From contig NZ_BMKZ01000001.1 of the NCBI RefSeq assembly GCF_014644735.1, forward strand, positions 144,241 to 208,240: a stretch of DNA of 64,000 nucleotides. The letters run 5' to 3'. Position 1 is the first letter of the stretch, and every line of letters starts with the position of its first letter. Below, piece by piece: positions 15,048 through 23,923 of the stretch. The notes below the pieces were generated by a model, which was given only the letters and a program-made list of their open reading frames with translations, did not search any database and was not told the origin of the DNA. The DNA is from Caldalkalibacillus thermarum (lineage in GTDB: Bacteria > Bacillota > Bacilli > Caldalkalibacillales > Caldalkalibacillaceae). A program made the position numbers and the translations under genes.

Positions 15048-16142
15048 TTGTATCTAAAATCCATTCTGGTTTTGCTTAGCACCATGCTCGTTTTGTCCAT
15101 GGCGCTGATGGCCTGCAGCCCTGCGGAGGAAGCGCCAGCACCTGAAGAGGATGTACAGCCGGAGGAGGCTGCTTCTGTATCAGCAGAGGAAGAGCGTCTG
15201 CTTGTTTACACCAGTCTGTTTCCACTTTATGATTTTGCCACGAAAATTGCCGGCGAGCGTGCCGAAGTGATTAACTTAATTCCACCCGGAGCTGAGCCCC
15301 ATGACTTTGAGCCTACTCCCAACGACATTGTTAACCTTCACAAAGCGGATTTATTCGTATATAATGGGGGTGGCTTAGAAGGATGGATCGAAAAAATTCT
15401 GGAAGCCGTGGACAATCCGGACTTAAAAGTGGTAGACAGCACAGCCAATGTGGAGTTGTTGACCAACGAGGAGACCGGCTACGTGCATGATCAAGATCAT
15501 GACCATGGACACGATCACGGTCATGGCAAGGAAGAGGATCATGATCACGACCACGATCATGACCACGCTCACGGTAAAGAAGAGGATCATGACCATGAGC
15601 ATGATCACGGGGAATTGGATCCCCATGTCTGGCTCGATCCATTGCGGGCCAAGCAACAGGCTGAGGCCATAAAAGATGCGTTGGTAGAGATTGATCCGGA
15701 GCATGCTGAGTATTATGAGCAGAATTACAGCGAATTGGCTCAAGGGTTTGATGAACTTCATGCTAAATTTGAAGAGATGAGCCAAAATATACAACGGAGA
15801 GATTTTGTTGTTTCCCATGAAGCCTTTGGTTACTTGGCTTGGCGCTATGACCTGAACCAGGTGGGAATTGCCGGCCTGAGCCCTTCACAGGAGCCAAGTC
15901 CCCAACGTATGAGAGAAATTATTGAGTTTGTCCAAGAGAATGAAATCCAATATATCTTGTTTGAAAATACGGTCACACTAAAGGTGGCCGAAGTGATTAA
16001 GAGTGAAACCGGGGCGGAATCGTTGGTGTTGCATAATCTTGAATCCTTGACGGAGGAGGAACTGGCCCAGGGTGCAGACTATTTCTCCATTATGGAGCAA
16101 AATTTGGATGTACTGAAAAAAGCTCTGGGCTACCAGGAGTAA
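15048..16142 (+). CDS. znuA: zinc ABC transporter substrate-binding lipoprotein
   Basis: 364 residues from TTG 15048 (AAGGGGGA upstream). Signal with lipobox ALMAC, then a cluster A-I metal-binding protein: YTSLFPLYDFATKIAGERAE, GAEPHDFEPTPND, and the central loop with about 20 His in HDHDH-type runs (residues 146-190) before LDPHVWLDP. Such His-rich loops are typical of ZnuA/AdcA zinc binders. It captures zinc outside the membrane for the ZnuCB transporter encoded next. The DNA of the loop is internally repetitive and may vary in length between strains. Confidence 0.92.
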   Translation: MYLKSILVLLSTMLVLSMALMACSPAEEAPAPEEDVQPEEAASVSAEEERLLVYTSLFPLYDFATKIAGERAEVINLIPPGAEPHDFEPTPNDIVNLHKADLFVYNGGGLEGWIEKILEAVDNPDLKVVDSTANVELLTNEETGYVHDQDHDHGHDHGHGKEEDHDHDHDHDHAHGKEEDHDHEHDHGELDPHVWLDPLRAKQQAEAIKDALVEIDPEHAEYYEQNYSELAQGFDELHAKFEEMSQNIQRRDFVVSHEAFGYLAWRYDLNQVGIAGLSPSQEPSPQRMREIIEFVQENEIQYILFENTVTLKVAEVIKSETGAESLVLHNLESLTEEELAQGADYFSIMEQNLDVLKKALGYQE

Positions 16143-16144
16143 CC

Positions 16145-16915
16145 ATGAGACCCAATCAATCTAAAACTGTGATCGAGTTAAAGAATATTACTTTTCAATA
16201 TGATGCCAAAACAAAAGTGCTTGAGGATATCAATCTCACCATGACCCAGGGGGATTTCCTGGGTCTGGTGGGGCCCAATGGTTCTGGCAAATCAACGCTG
16301 ATCAAAATTATTCTGGGCCTGCTTCACCCGCAGACGGGTGAAGTTAAACTGTTTGGTCAGCCTGTTTCAGCTTTTAAAGACTGGTCTAAGATAGGCTATG
16401 TCTCCCAGAAAGCCAACAGTTTCAATTCCGGATTTCCAGCCACTGTGTATGAAGTGGTGGCCACCGGTCTGTTTGGCAAATTGGGACTGTTCCGCTGGAT
16501 CGGCAAGCGGGAAAAAGAACAAATTATGCAGGCCATCAAACTGGTCGGGCTGGAAGATCTGGCCCACCGCAATATTGGTAAATTGTCAGGCGGTCAGCAA
16601 CAGCGGACATTTATTGCCCGAGCTTTGGTCAGCAAGCCCGAGCTGCTCATTTTGGATGAGCCGACGGTGGGAGTGGATGTTGATTCAGTCAGCCGCTTCT
16701 TTGATTTATTGGAACAGCTTAATGAACAGATGGGAATCAGCTTGCTGTTGGTCAGCCATGACATCGGTGTGATTACGGACAAAGTGAAGCAAGTGGCCTG
16801 CTTAAACAAAAAGCTCTTTTTCCATGGAGATCCCCGCGAGTTTGTCAAAAACCAGGAAGCCATTCTGGCTACGGCTTACGGCCATCATGTGCGCATTTTG
16901 GAACATTCACATTGA
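16145..16915 (+). CDS. znuC: zinc ABC transporter ATP-binding protein
   Basis: 256 residues. Walker A GPNGSGKST (43-51), signature LSGGQQQR, Walker B LLILDEPT and the H-loop SHD. It starts 2 nt after znuA and is followed by the permease after 12 nt, so it is the ATPase of the zinc importer. Confidence 0.93.
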   Translation: MRPNQSKTVIELKNITFQYDAKTKVLEDINLTMTQGDFLGLVGPNGSGKSTLIKIILGLLHPQTGEVKLFGQPVSAFKDWSKIGYVSQKANSFNSGFPATVYEVVATGLFGKLGLFRWIGKREKEQIMQAIKLVGLEDLAHRNIGKLSGGQQQRTFIARALVSKPELLILDEPTVGVDVDSVSRFFDLLEQLNEQMGISLLLVSHDIGVITDKVKQVACLNKKLFFHGDPREFVKNQEAILATAYGHHVRILEHSH

Positions 16916-16927
16916 GGAGTCTTATCT

Positions 16928-17767
16928 ATGATCGACGTTTTAATTCATTTTGAGTTTATGCGCCATGCTCTAATCTCAGGTATAATCATCGGTTTTTTGG
17001 CACCTTTATTAGGTGTTTTTCTTGTTGTCCGGCGTTTGTCTATGATTGCCGATGCTTTGTCCCATGTCAGCTTGACCGGCATTGCCTTCAATCTGTTGCT
17101 GGCCAAATATTTTTCTTTCTTTGCCGCATTGAATCCGGTTTATATGGGCATGGGTTTTGCGGTGGCAGGAGCGCTTATCATTGAACGGCTGCGCAAAAGT
17201 TACAGGTTTTATCAGGAGCTGCCGATTCCGATTATTTTATCTACCGGCATCGGTTTGGGTGTGGTCTTCATTTCTATTGCCAACGGCTTTAATGTGGACT
17301 TATTCAATTATTTATTTGGCAGCATCATCGCCATTACCCGGACCGACCGGAATACGATTATGGTGATCGGTGCCGTTGTCCTGCTTGTTGTGACTTTATT
17401 ATATAAAGAATTGTTTTCGCTGTCGTTTGACGATGAGCATGCGCGTATTACCGGCATTCCCCGCCGGTGGATTAATCTCGTCTTTACCATTTTGGTCGCT
17501 CTGGTTATTGCTTCAGCAATGCGGATTGTGGGCATTTTACTTGTCTCGGCCTTGATGGTTTTGCCTGTTGCAGCCAGTATTCAGTTGGCTAACAGTTTTA
17601 AGCAGACTTTTCTGTACGCTATCCTGTTTGGGGAGCTGTCCGTGATACTGGGCTTATATTGCTCATATACTTTTAACTGGGCACCTGGTGGAACAATTGT
17701 GGTCATCGCTTTTTTGATTCTCATCACCGTGCTGGGTATTAAAAAATGGGTCATTCAAACTGATTAG
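16928..17767 (+). CDS. znuB: zinc ABC transporter permease
   Basis: 279 residues with 7-8 membrane helices of the ABC-3 metal permease family (..GFLAPLLGVFLVVRRLSMIADALSHVSLTG.. near the N-terminus; ..VGILLVSALMVLPVAAS.. later). It is the third gene of the znuACB operon. The ribosome site is weak (GAGGAGTC), consistent with coupling to znuC. Confidence 0.93.
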   Translation: MIDVLIHFEFMRHALISGIIIGFLAPLLGVFLVVRRLSMIADALSHVSLTGIAFNLLLAKYFSFFAALNPVYMGMGFAVAGALIIERLRKSYRFYQELPIPIILSTGIGLGVVFISIANGFNVDLFNYLFGSIIAITRTDRNTIMVIGAVVLLVVTLLYKELFSLSFDDEHARITGIPRRWINLVFTILVALVIASAMRIVGILLVSALMVLPVAASIQLANSFKQTFLYAILFGELSVILGLYCSYTFNWAPGGTIVVIAFLILITVLGIKKWVIQTD

Positions 17768-17862
17768 GGATTATTTTGATCTACATCCCCATTGTGCACC
17801 TGAAAGAGGGGGCAAGAGAGCCCAGACACCATAAGGAGCAAAGGTTTACATGAGCCGTGCCG

Positions 17863-17891
17863 TTGCTAACATTCAAAAATAAAGGTACAAT
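17863..17891 (+). promoter_or_regulatory. promoter of zur-ycgRQ-like genes
   Basis: TTGCTA (17863-17868), 17-nt spacer, TACAAT (17886-17891), in the 177-nt gap between znuB and zur. I see no terminator after znuB, so read-through from the znu promoter is also possible. Confidence 0.55.
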
Positions 17892-17944
17892 GACGTAAAG
17901 ATTGGCAGTGGAAAACATGCTTCATTCTAAATGGAGGAACGGCT

Positions 17945-18364
17945 ATGACGGTGGAAGAAGCGTTGAAGATTTTAAAAGAGAAAGGGTATAAATACACCGG
18001 TAAGCGGGAAGAGATGATTCGTATTTTTGCTGCTGAAAAAAGGTATATGACAGCTAAGGAAATGTTAGAAAAAATGCAAGAATATTATCCAGGCATCAGT
18101 TTTGACACCATCTACCGCAACCTGGCTTTGTTTGAACAGCTGGAGATCGTGGAAGCAACTCAACTTAAAGACGAGCGGATCTACCGCATGACTTGTTCCC
18201 CCCATAACCACCACCATCATCTGATTTGTACCGAATGCGGCCGGACTGAGCGCATTAATATGTGTCCCATGGATGCTATCTTTGGCACACCGGACGGCTT
18301 TACGATTACCGGACATAAATTTGAGATCTACGGCTATTGTGATCAGTGTAAAGGTGGCGATTAA
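17945..18364 (+). CDS. zur: Fur-family zinc uptake regulator Zur
   Basis: 139 residues. Winged helix (YTGKREEMIRIF, ISFDTIYRNLALFE) and two CxxC pairs (CTECG, CDQCKGG), with a HNHHHHLIC stretch that supplies the zinc-sensing histidines. Genomic context (znuACB before, ycgRQ-like genes after, overlap of 1 nt with the next gene) distinguishes it from the PerR at 10559. It should repress zinc uptake when zinc is replete, through the palindrome at 15006-15020. Confidence 0.88.
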   Translation: MTVEEALKILKEKGYKYTGKREEMIRIFAAEKRYMTAKEMLEKMQEYYPGISFDTIYRNLALFEQLEIVEATQLKDERIYRMTCSPHNHHHHLICTECGRTERINMCPMDAIFGTPDGFTITGHKFEIYGYCDQCKGGD

Positions 18365-19446
18365 TGGTGCAGGCCTGGACCGGTAAACAGGGCAAGACAG
18401 GGCAAAGCAAAGCCTGGCTGCCAGACATCCTAGCATTGGCTTTGTTAGGGTTCTTTTTATTGGTCTTTTTTAATATAGATCGTTTTAAAGGGGACGATCC
18501 ACTTATTGCTTTGCCTCATGCTTGGCTAAGTGTCAATACGATTTTTCTCAGCATTGTGCTTGAGGCGATTCCTTTTATTTTGCTGGGGGTGTTTGTCTCT
18601 GGACTGATCCAAGTCTATGTCAGCGATGAAACCATTCAGCGCTATTTGCCTCAAAATGCTTATGCTGCCCTGTTTCCGGCAGCGGTACTGGGAGCGGTTT
18701 TTCCTATTTGTGAATGTGCGATTATTCCGGTGGTGCGCCGCTTGATTCTAAAAGGAATGCCCCTGCATGTCGGGGTTGTCTTTCTTGTGGGGGCCCCCAT
18801 CTTGAATCCTGTTGTGTTTGCCTCCACCTTCTTCGCTTTCCGCACTAATCTGACCGTGTTGTACAGCCGTATGATTTTGGCTTTTGTATTGGCCATACTG
18901 GTCGGATTGATTCTCTATCTGCTGTTTAAAAATAGTGACCAAGTGAAACGGCAACCGGCACAGCCACAGCACAGCTCCGCCAAACAGAGCCATCATGCCG
19001 GTCATGAACATGGACACCACCAGCACAAAGAGAGGCCCTGGACCAAGCTGAAGCATACCCTGTATCATGCCGCTGATGAATTTTTTGATATGGGTAAATA
19101 TTTGATTGCCGGTGCCTTTGTTGCCGGTGTTGTTCAAACGTTTCTAGACCGGCAGCTGTTATTAGCAATCGGTTCCCATGAATGGAGCTCTACGCTGGTG
19201 ATGATGGTTTTTGCTTATCTATTGTCCCTGTGTTCAGAAGCAGACGCCTTTGTAGCAGCCTCCTTCGGCAGTATGTTCACCACAGGCTCCTTGGTGGCCT
19301 TCTTGGTCTATGGCCCGATGTTAGACTTAAAAAATACGGTGATGCTGTTTGCTTATTTTAAGCCCAAATTTGCTCTGGCATTTATAGCTACAGTTACCAT
19401 CGCTGTCTTTTTAGCCGTGATGCTGTTGCAGTTGGTCATTTTGTAA
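18364..19446 (+). CDS. YcgR-type permease (DUF318/ArsP_1 family)
   Basis: 360 residues, about 8-9 membrane helices, with the family motif ..FPICECAIIPVVRRLILKGMP.. and a second SEADAFVAA half-motif. A cytoplasmic loop near residues 200-225 is His-rich (HHAGHEHGHHQHK), suggesting metal binding. B. subtilis pairs ycgR with ycgQ, as here. The start ATG overlaps the zur stop by 1 nt (TAATG), so the two are coupled. Transport of zinc or a zinc chaperone role is inferred from context; the substrate is not known to me. Confidence 0.8.
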   Translation: MVQAWTGKQGKTGQSKAWLPDILALALLGFFLLVFFNIDRFKGDDPLIALPHAWLSVNTIFLSIVLEAIPFILLGVFVSGLIQVYVSDETIQRYLPQNAYAALFPAAVLGAVFPICECAIIPVVRRLILKGMPLHVGVVFLVGAPILNPVVFASTFFAFRTNLTVLYSRMILAFVLAILVGLILYLLFKNSDQVKRQPAQPQHSSAKQSHHAGHEHGHHQHKERPWTKLKHTLYHAADEFFDMGKYLIAGAFVAGVVQTFLDRQLLLAIGSHEWSSTLVMMVFAYLLSLCSEADAFVAASFGSMFTTGSLVAFLVYGPMLDLKNTVMLFAYFKPKFALAFIATVTIAVFLAVMLLQLVIL

Positions 19447-19477
19447 ACGCTGGGGACTGAAGACAGGAGGGCTCTTC

Positions 19478-20410
19478 ATGGAACAGGAACATGGTTTTCA
19501 ACACTTCTTCAGAGGCATTATTCTGTTTGGCTTTACCATGCTGTTACTCAGTCTGATATTGAGCGGACAAATACAATATTACATTGCCCCGCGCATGATG
19601 CCTTTTATTTATTTTTCGGTGGCTGTTTTGCTGGTATTAAGTATCTTGCAAATCTTAAGAAGCACGGATAAAGCCGGTAAGGAGGACACTTGCGGGTGTG
19701 AAGGCACTCATGCCTTGCCTGATAAGCGCTGGAAAAAAGTTGTGATTTACACGATCTTTCTCTTGCCGGTTCTAAGTGGCCTTCTGTTACCGGAGAAAGT
19801 GTTGGACAGCTCAATCGCAGCCACCAGGGGCGTACAACTGAGCGATCAATTCAATTCACGCATGCTCCAATTTGATGATCAACCCAAACAATCAGCTGAG
19901 GAAGAGACTAGGGCAGCGGCTGATGATCTGGCGGAGCTGGAAGCAGGGGAGCTCGGGGAACACTTCACTTATGAGGACATAGTGGCCACAGTGGATCTCG
20001 ATGATTATTACGGCCAGCTGCTCAAAGAAGCCTTGGAGCAGGATGTCGTCAAGATTACTGATGACAATTTTTTGGATATGCTTTCAGTGCTGAATATGTA
20101 CGCAGATCAGTTGCTAGGGAAAGAGATTGAACTGATGGGCTTTGTCTACCGTGAGGAAGGCATGCCCCTTGACCACCTGGTGGTGGCCCGCTTTTCCATG
20201 ACGTGCTGCACAGCTGACTCGGCTGTTTATGGATTGTTAGTGGAAGGAGAAGAAGCCAAACAGTACGGGGAGGACAGCTGGGTGCGCGTGACGGGGACAC
20301 TGGTGGAAAAAGACTTTAACGGCTGGCTTATTCCCGCTTTGGTGATTAAAGAGATTGGTGAGGTAGAGCCTCCAGAAACCCCATATGTGTATCCTAATTT
20401 CCGGTTTTAA
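19478..20410 (+). CDS. YcgQ-type membrane protein (TIGR03943 family)
   Basis: 310 residues. Two N-terminal helices (about 13-31 and 38-60), a cytoplasmic loop with CGCEG, a third helix near 90-107, then an extracytoplasmic domain with ..VARFSMTCCTADSAVYG.. and ..DSWVRVTGTL... This matches the TIGR03943 family that accompanies YcgR-type permeases. It follows the permease after 31 nt with AGGAGGG upstream and likely forms a complex with it. Confidence 0.8.
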   Translation: MEQEHGFQHFFRGIILFGFTMLLLSLILSGQIQYYIAPRMMPFIYFSVAVLLVLSILQILRSTDKAGKEDTCGCEGTHALPDKRWKKVVIYTIFLLPVLSGLLLPEKVLDSSIAATRGVQLSDQFNSRMLQFDDQPKQSAEEETRAAADDLAELEAGELGEHFTYEDIVATVDLDDYYGQLLKEALEQDVVKITDDNFLDMLSVLNMYADQLLGKEIELMGFVYREEGMPLDHLVVARFSMTCCTADSAVYGLLVEGEEAKQYGEDSWVRVTGTLVEKDFNGWLIPALVIKEIGEVEPPETPYVYPNFRF

Positions 20411-20481
20411 TTCGGCTGTTCTGATTTGGGACATATTGAATAAGCAGATCATACACCAGAAACGAGGGAGAGAAACGCCAA

Positions 20482-21213
20482 ATGGGTGAACCATGGTATG
20501 TGCACAGCTTCACAGAGGACTATTTAAAGATTTATGCTCACCGCAATGATGAAGCTGCGGAGCAGGAAGTGGCCCAGATAGTCAATGTGTTGGGCATGAA
20601 AAAGGGCAGTGCAGTATTAGACTTATGCTGTGGCCATGGGCGCCACAGCCGGGCCTTGGCCCGCCGTGGGTTTCAGGTTACAGGGCTGGACCTTTCTCAA
20701 GTTCTTTTGGCTGAAGCTGAGAAACGAAATGGAGAATTCGGCATCCGGTATGTTCAAGGGGATGTGCGTCACATTCCGTTTACAGATGAGTTTGATTATG
20801 TGCTCAATTTGTTTACCAGTTTCGGTTATTTTGAAACGCGGAAAGAAAATCTGAGTGTGTTCCGGGGCATCAGCAGTGCATTGAAAACAAACGGGCAGTT
20901 TCTGATCGACTTTTTAAATCCAGGGTATGTGAAGCGGAACCTTGTACCGTATACGGAGCGGCAGGCGGACAAGCTATTTATTGTGGAACGGCGGCAGATA
21001 CAAGGCAACCAGGTGGTCAAAACGATCGAGGTCAGAGAAGGGGAACAGGTGCGCCATTACAAGGAGCAGGTGCAACTGTTTACCTATGAGGAAATGGAGG
21101 AAATGATGAAGGAGGCCGGCCTGAAAGTAACGGACGTGTACGGCAGCTTGGAGCAAGAGGCATATGATCCGGTACACTCACCCCGGATGATTATCATCGG
21201 GGAAAGGGGATAA
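20482..21213 (+). CDS. class I SAM-dependent methyltransferase
   Basis: 243 residues. Rossmann methyltransferase core: motif I VLDLCCGHGRHSRALARRGF, acidic loop GLDLSQVLLAEAEKR, motif II-III FDYVLNLFTSFGYF. The substrate cannot be read from the sequence. RBS GAGGGAGAG. It stands alone between the zinc cluster and a convergent nucleotidase gene. Confidence 0.85.
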   Translation: MGEPWYVHSFTEDYLKIYAHRNDEAAEQEVAQIVNVLGMKKGSAVLDLCCGHGRHSRALARRGFQVTGLDLSQVLLAEAEKRNGEFGIRYVQGDVRHIPFTDEFDYVLNLFTSFGYFETRKENLSVFRGISSALKTNGQFLIDFLNPGYVKRNLVPYTERQADKLFIVERRQIQGNQVVKTIEVREGEQVRHYKEQVQLFTYEEMEEMMKEAGLKVTDVYGSLEQEAYDPVHSPRMIIIGERG

Positions 21214-21242
21214 GTCCAATAAGTCAGCCCGTGACAAGCCCG

Positions 21243-21340
21243 TTACAATAAATAATAACCAACTCCCATGATTACATAAGTACCCAGCATCATGGCGCCT
21301 TCGAACCAGTGGTTTTGCTCATATTTAGAGTAACCAGAAG
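21243..21340 (-). pseudogene. ChaA/YfkE-type cation antiporter, C-terminal fragment
   Basis: Minus-strand frame ending ..KYEQNHWFEGAMMLGTYVIM then GVGYYLL and TAA. The H-W-F-E-G-A-M-x-L-x-x-Y-V-I-M pattern is the last helix of CaCA-family calcium/proton antiporters. The rest of the gene is absent; it is cut off at the end of the neighbouring nucleotidase gene. Confidence 0.5.
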
Positions 21341-21348
21341 CCGGTCAT

Positions 21349-21930
21349 TCAATCAGTTGCCCCAAATAGCAGGGTGAGCTTTTGTTTTGCCTCTGTCCAG
21401 TTACGGACACGATGAATCAAGCGGTGGGCCGTTCCTTGGTTATAGGGTGTATTGAACAGAATGACCGGAATATCCAGTTCTTCCGCCATGGCATTGGCCG
21501 TTTCCAGACGGTCTTCGAAAAACAGTTCTACACCGTGCTGTTTAGCCTGCTTCACTTTTTTATGGGAGCCTAAGAGTTCAATATGGTCATAAGGCAGCCC
21601 GTGCCGCTCAAACCACTGGATGGTAAGATCTTTTAAATAAGGAGGACGGGCGGTGATGTAAATCAGGCGGTGACGGCCGGACAATTCGCTCAATACAGCT
21701 TTAGCCGCCTCAGCCGGAGGTGCCTGGGCATAAATATCCCCCTCATGTTTTTGCATCCAGGCCCAAAACTCATCATCCGTAACCCCTAAAAGCGGCGGCA
21801 AATGATACTGGGTAATATCGTCCAAGGTTAAGTTTTTGTTAAACGCCTTGTTTAGAAACGGCACAAAAGTGGCCGGATCTGTCACGGTTCCGTCAATGTC
21901 GATTCCCAGCTTGTGTTGTTGCTTAGCCAT
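21349..21930 (-). CDS. HAD-superfamily nucleotidase (YqfW-like, 5'-nucleotidase type)
   Basis: 193 residues. Motif I LGIDIDGTVTD with both nucleophile Asp residues, motif II YITARPP, motif III Lys in SHKKVKQAKQ, motif IV FFEDRLETA. The cap region and length match the 5'(3')-deoxyribonucleotidase-like NT5C group to which Bacillus YqfW belongs. A cytosolic phosphatase on nucleotides or related substrates is likely; the exact substrate is unknown. Confidence 0.8.
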   Translation of the reverse strand: MAKQQHKLGIDIDGTVTDPATFVPFLNKAFNKNLTLDDITQYHLPPLLGVTDDEFWAWMQKHEGDIYAQAPPAEAAKAVLSELSGRHRLIYITARPPYLKDLTIQWFERHGLPYDHIELLGSHKKVKQAKQHGVELFFEDRLETANAMAEELDIPVILFNTPYNQGTAHRLIHRVRNWTEAKQKLTLLFGATD

Positions 21931-22068
21931 TAGAATCCCTTTCCTGCTTTTGATTTTTATTATACCATACTTTACATCTGTTGTTCTGTACTCAGCGGTC
22001 CATACTATACATACACCCTCTTTTGCCTCTCCGTCAATGAATAAGGAACAGAAATGAGGGATTTACCT

Positions 22069-22584
22069 ATGACCGATAACAACCGCGATGAACGCCGTAC
22101 CGATTTGCCATTTGATCAAATTGCCGGTGATGACACTATAAATGATCAAATGGATAATGATTTGGCGGAAGATCTCCTTGAGGACCCTGAAGTGAATGGG
22201 GAAGGCAACGGACGTTTGGCTGAATATGACGAAGAAACCGCCGCTGAGGTGACCCCAAACGTTAATGATGCCCGTACACCGGCTGAAAACAGAAACAACA
22301 GAGCTGAAGCCTTAACTGGAGAAGATGAAGGGTACGAAGAACAAATGGAAAATATTGAAACAATGGAAGAAGCAGAAGAGGGTGGAACAGCGTTGGGCTG
22401 GACTGCTTTGGTTCTGTCCATTGTGTCCCTGTTCTTCCTGCCTGTTTTAACCGCCACAGCCGGTATTGTGACAGGATTTTTTGCTTACCGGGGAGGGGCC
22501 CGTACGCTGGGATTATGGGCTATTGGTGTGGGGCTGTTTTCCCTTGTTGTTGCTTTGTTTTTCACTCCGTTTCTCGTCAGGTAA
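22069..22584 (+). CDS. membrane protein with acidic N-terminus (DUF4190-like)
   Basis: 171 residues from ATG 22069 (TGAGGGA 7 nt before; an in-frame ATG at 22054 is less well placed). The first 105 residues are hydrophilic and very acidic (..EDLLEDPEVNGEGNG..), then two helices (GWTALVLSIVSLFFLPVLTA and LGLWAIGVGLFSLVVALFF), the hairpin typical of DUF4190-type proteins. Function unknown. Confidence 0.65.
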   Translation: MTDNNRDERRTDLPFDQIAGDDTINDQMDNDLAEDLLEDPEVNGEGNGRLAEYDEETAAEVTPNVNDARTPAENRNNRAEALTGEDEGYEEQMENIETMEEAEEGGTALGWTALVLSIVSLFFLPVLTATAGIVTGFFAYRGGARTLGLWAIGVGLFSLVVALFFTPFLVR

Positions 22585-22588
22585 CCTC

Positions 22589-22630
22589 CCCCTTGCCTTT
22601 GCTCCTTGTCTGATTGGCAAGGGGCTTTTT
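22589..22630 (+). terminator. rho-independent terminator
   Basis: CCCCTTGCC (22589-22597) pairs with GGCAAGGGG (22616-22624), followed by CTTTTTC. Confidence 0.75.
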
Positions 22631-22760
22631 CGTCTTTGTAAAAGAGCGGGAATTTTTGATAAATAAGATGCTGGCAGCCAGGTGATCTTGGTTTATGTTT
22701 GAAGTTTAAACGGAATGTGGTAAGATGTGTTACGATGAAAACATAAAGGGATGATGAACC

Positions 22761-23918
22761 ATGGCTGTTTATTTGGACAATAGTGCCACAACTCAAGTGG
22801 CCCCAGAGATTCAGCAAACGCTGATGGAAGTGGTGGCCAATTATTACGGAAATCCTTCCTCCTTGCACCGGATCGGCGGTGAGGCTGAAAAATTGATGGC
22901 CAGAGCCCGGGAAGTGGCAGCCCGTTTTCTGGGCGTCAAACCGGATGAGCTCTTCTTTACCTCGGGAGGAACAGAAAGTAATAATTTAGCCCTCAAAGGA
23001 GCGGCTTTTCAGTATCAGTCCAGGGGCAAGCACATCATAACCACACAGATTGAACATGCGGCGGTATATCAGGTGTGCAAAGCCCTGGAGAGGGATTTTG
23101 GTTTTGATGTGACTTATTTACCGGTTGATCACAACGGTGTGGTTTCTGTCCAAGATGTCGAAAAGGCACTGCGCGAAGACACGATTTTGGTATCGGTCAT
23201 GCATGTCAATAATGAGCTGGGGTCTGTCCAACCTGTGGAAGCCATTGGACGCCTGCTCAAAAAACGGCCCAAGGTGCTTTTTCATGTAGACCATGTGCAA
23301 GGCGTGGGCAAAGTTCCTCTAGATATTAAAGGAAGCGGCATCGATCTGTTAAGTATTTCAGGCCACAAGATCCATGCTCCGAAAGGGACAGGCCTCCTTT
23401 ATGTGCGGGAAGGGATCCGTTTGTATCCGTTGTTGCACGGCGGGGGGCAAGAGGAAGGCTTGCGCTCGGGAACGGAAAATGTGCCAGGGATTGTGGCTCT
23501 GGCTAAAGCCATCCGTTTAGCCAAAGAAAACGAAGCTCAGCATATCGGCCATTTACTTAAGCTTAAGCAAATCCTGCTTGAGGGACTGGCCGATATTCCA
23601 GGTGTCTATATTAATACCCCTCTGGATAAACGGATCACAGCTCCGCACATTGTCAATCTGTCTTGTCCGGGCATCAAACCAGAGGTACTGGTCCATGCGC
23701 TGGAGGAAAAAGAGATCTATGTCTCCACCACATCAGCCTGTTCATCACGCAAAGATCAGGTTAGCCGGACACTGGAGGCCATCGGTTTAGAAGGACCTCG
23801 CCTCCACTCTCCGCTCAGAGTCAGTCTGTCAATTTATAACACAGTAGAAGATATCCAGTATTTCCTGCAAACCTTGCGGGATATTTTGCCCCATTACCAA
23901 AAAATCATGAGGGTGTGA
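22761..23918 (+). CDS. nifZ: cysteine desulfurase (NifS/IscS family), partner of ThiI
   Basis: 385 residues. PLP-Lys203 in SISGHKIHAPKG, catalytic Cys327 in the loop STTSACSSRK, and HVDHVQGVGKV preceding. It transfers cysteine sulfur as persulfide. Its stop overlaps the region just before thiI, the same pair as B. subtilis nifZ-thiI, where the desulfurase supplies sulfur for tRNA 4-thiouridine. Pyridoxal-enzyme residues are intact. Confidence 0.92.
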   Translation: MAVYLDNSATTQVAPEIQQTLMEVVANYYGNPSSLHRIGGEAEKLMARAREVAARFLGVKPDELFFTSGGTESNNLALKGAAFQYQSRGKHIITTQIEHAAVYQVCKALERDFGFDVTYLPVDHNGVVSVQDVEKALREDTILVSVMHVNNELGSVQPVEAIGRLLKKRPKVLFHVDHVQGVGKVPLDIKGSGIDLLSISGHKIHAPKGTGLLYVREGIRLYPLLHGGGQEEGLRSGTENVPGIVALAKAIRLAKENEAQHIGHLLKLKQILLEGLADIPGVYINTPLDKRITAPHIVNLSCPGIKPEVLVHALEEKEIYVSTTSACSSRKDQVSRTLEAIGLEGPRLHSPLRVSLSIYNTVEDIQYFLQTLRDILPHYQKIMRV

Positions 23919-23923
23919 GAGAT

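Noticed and set aside
15480..15615. Repetitive DNA with repeated gatcatgacca-type units, considered as a tandem repeat or CRISPR-like array
   Set aside because: It encodes the His/Asp-rich zinc-binding loop of ZnuA; units are irregular and in frame, with no spacers.
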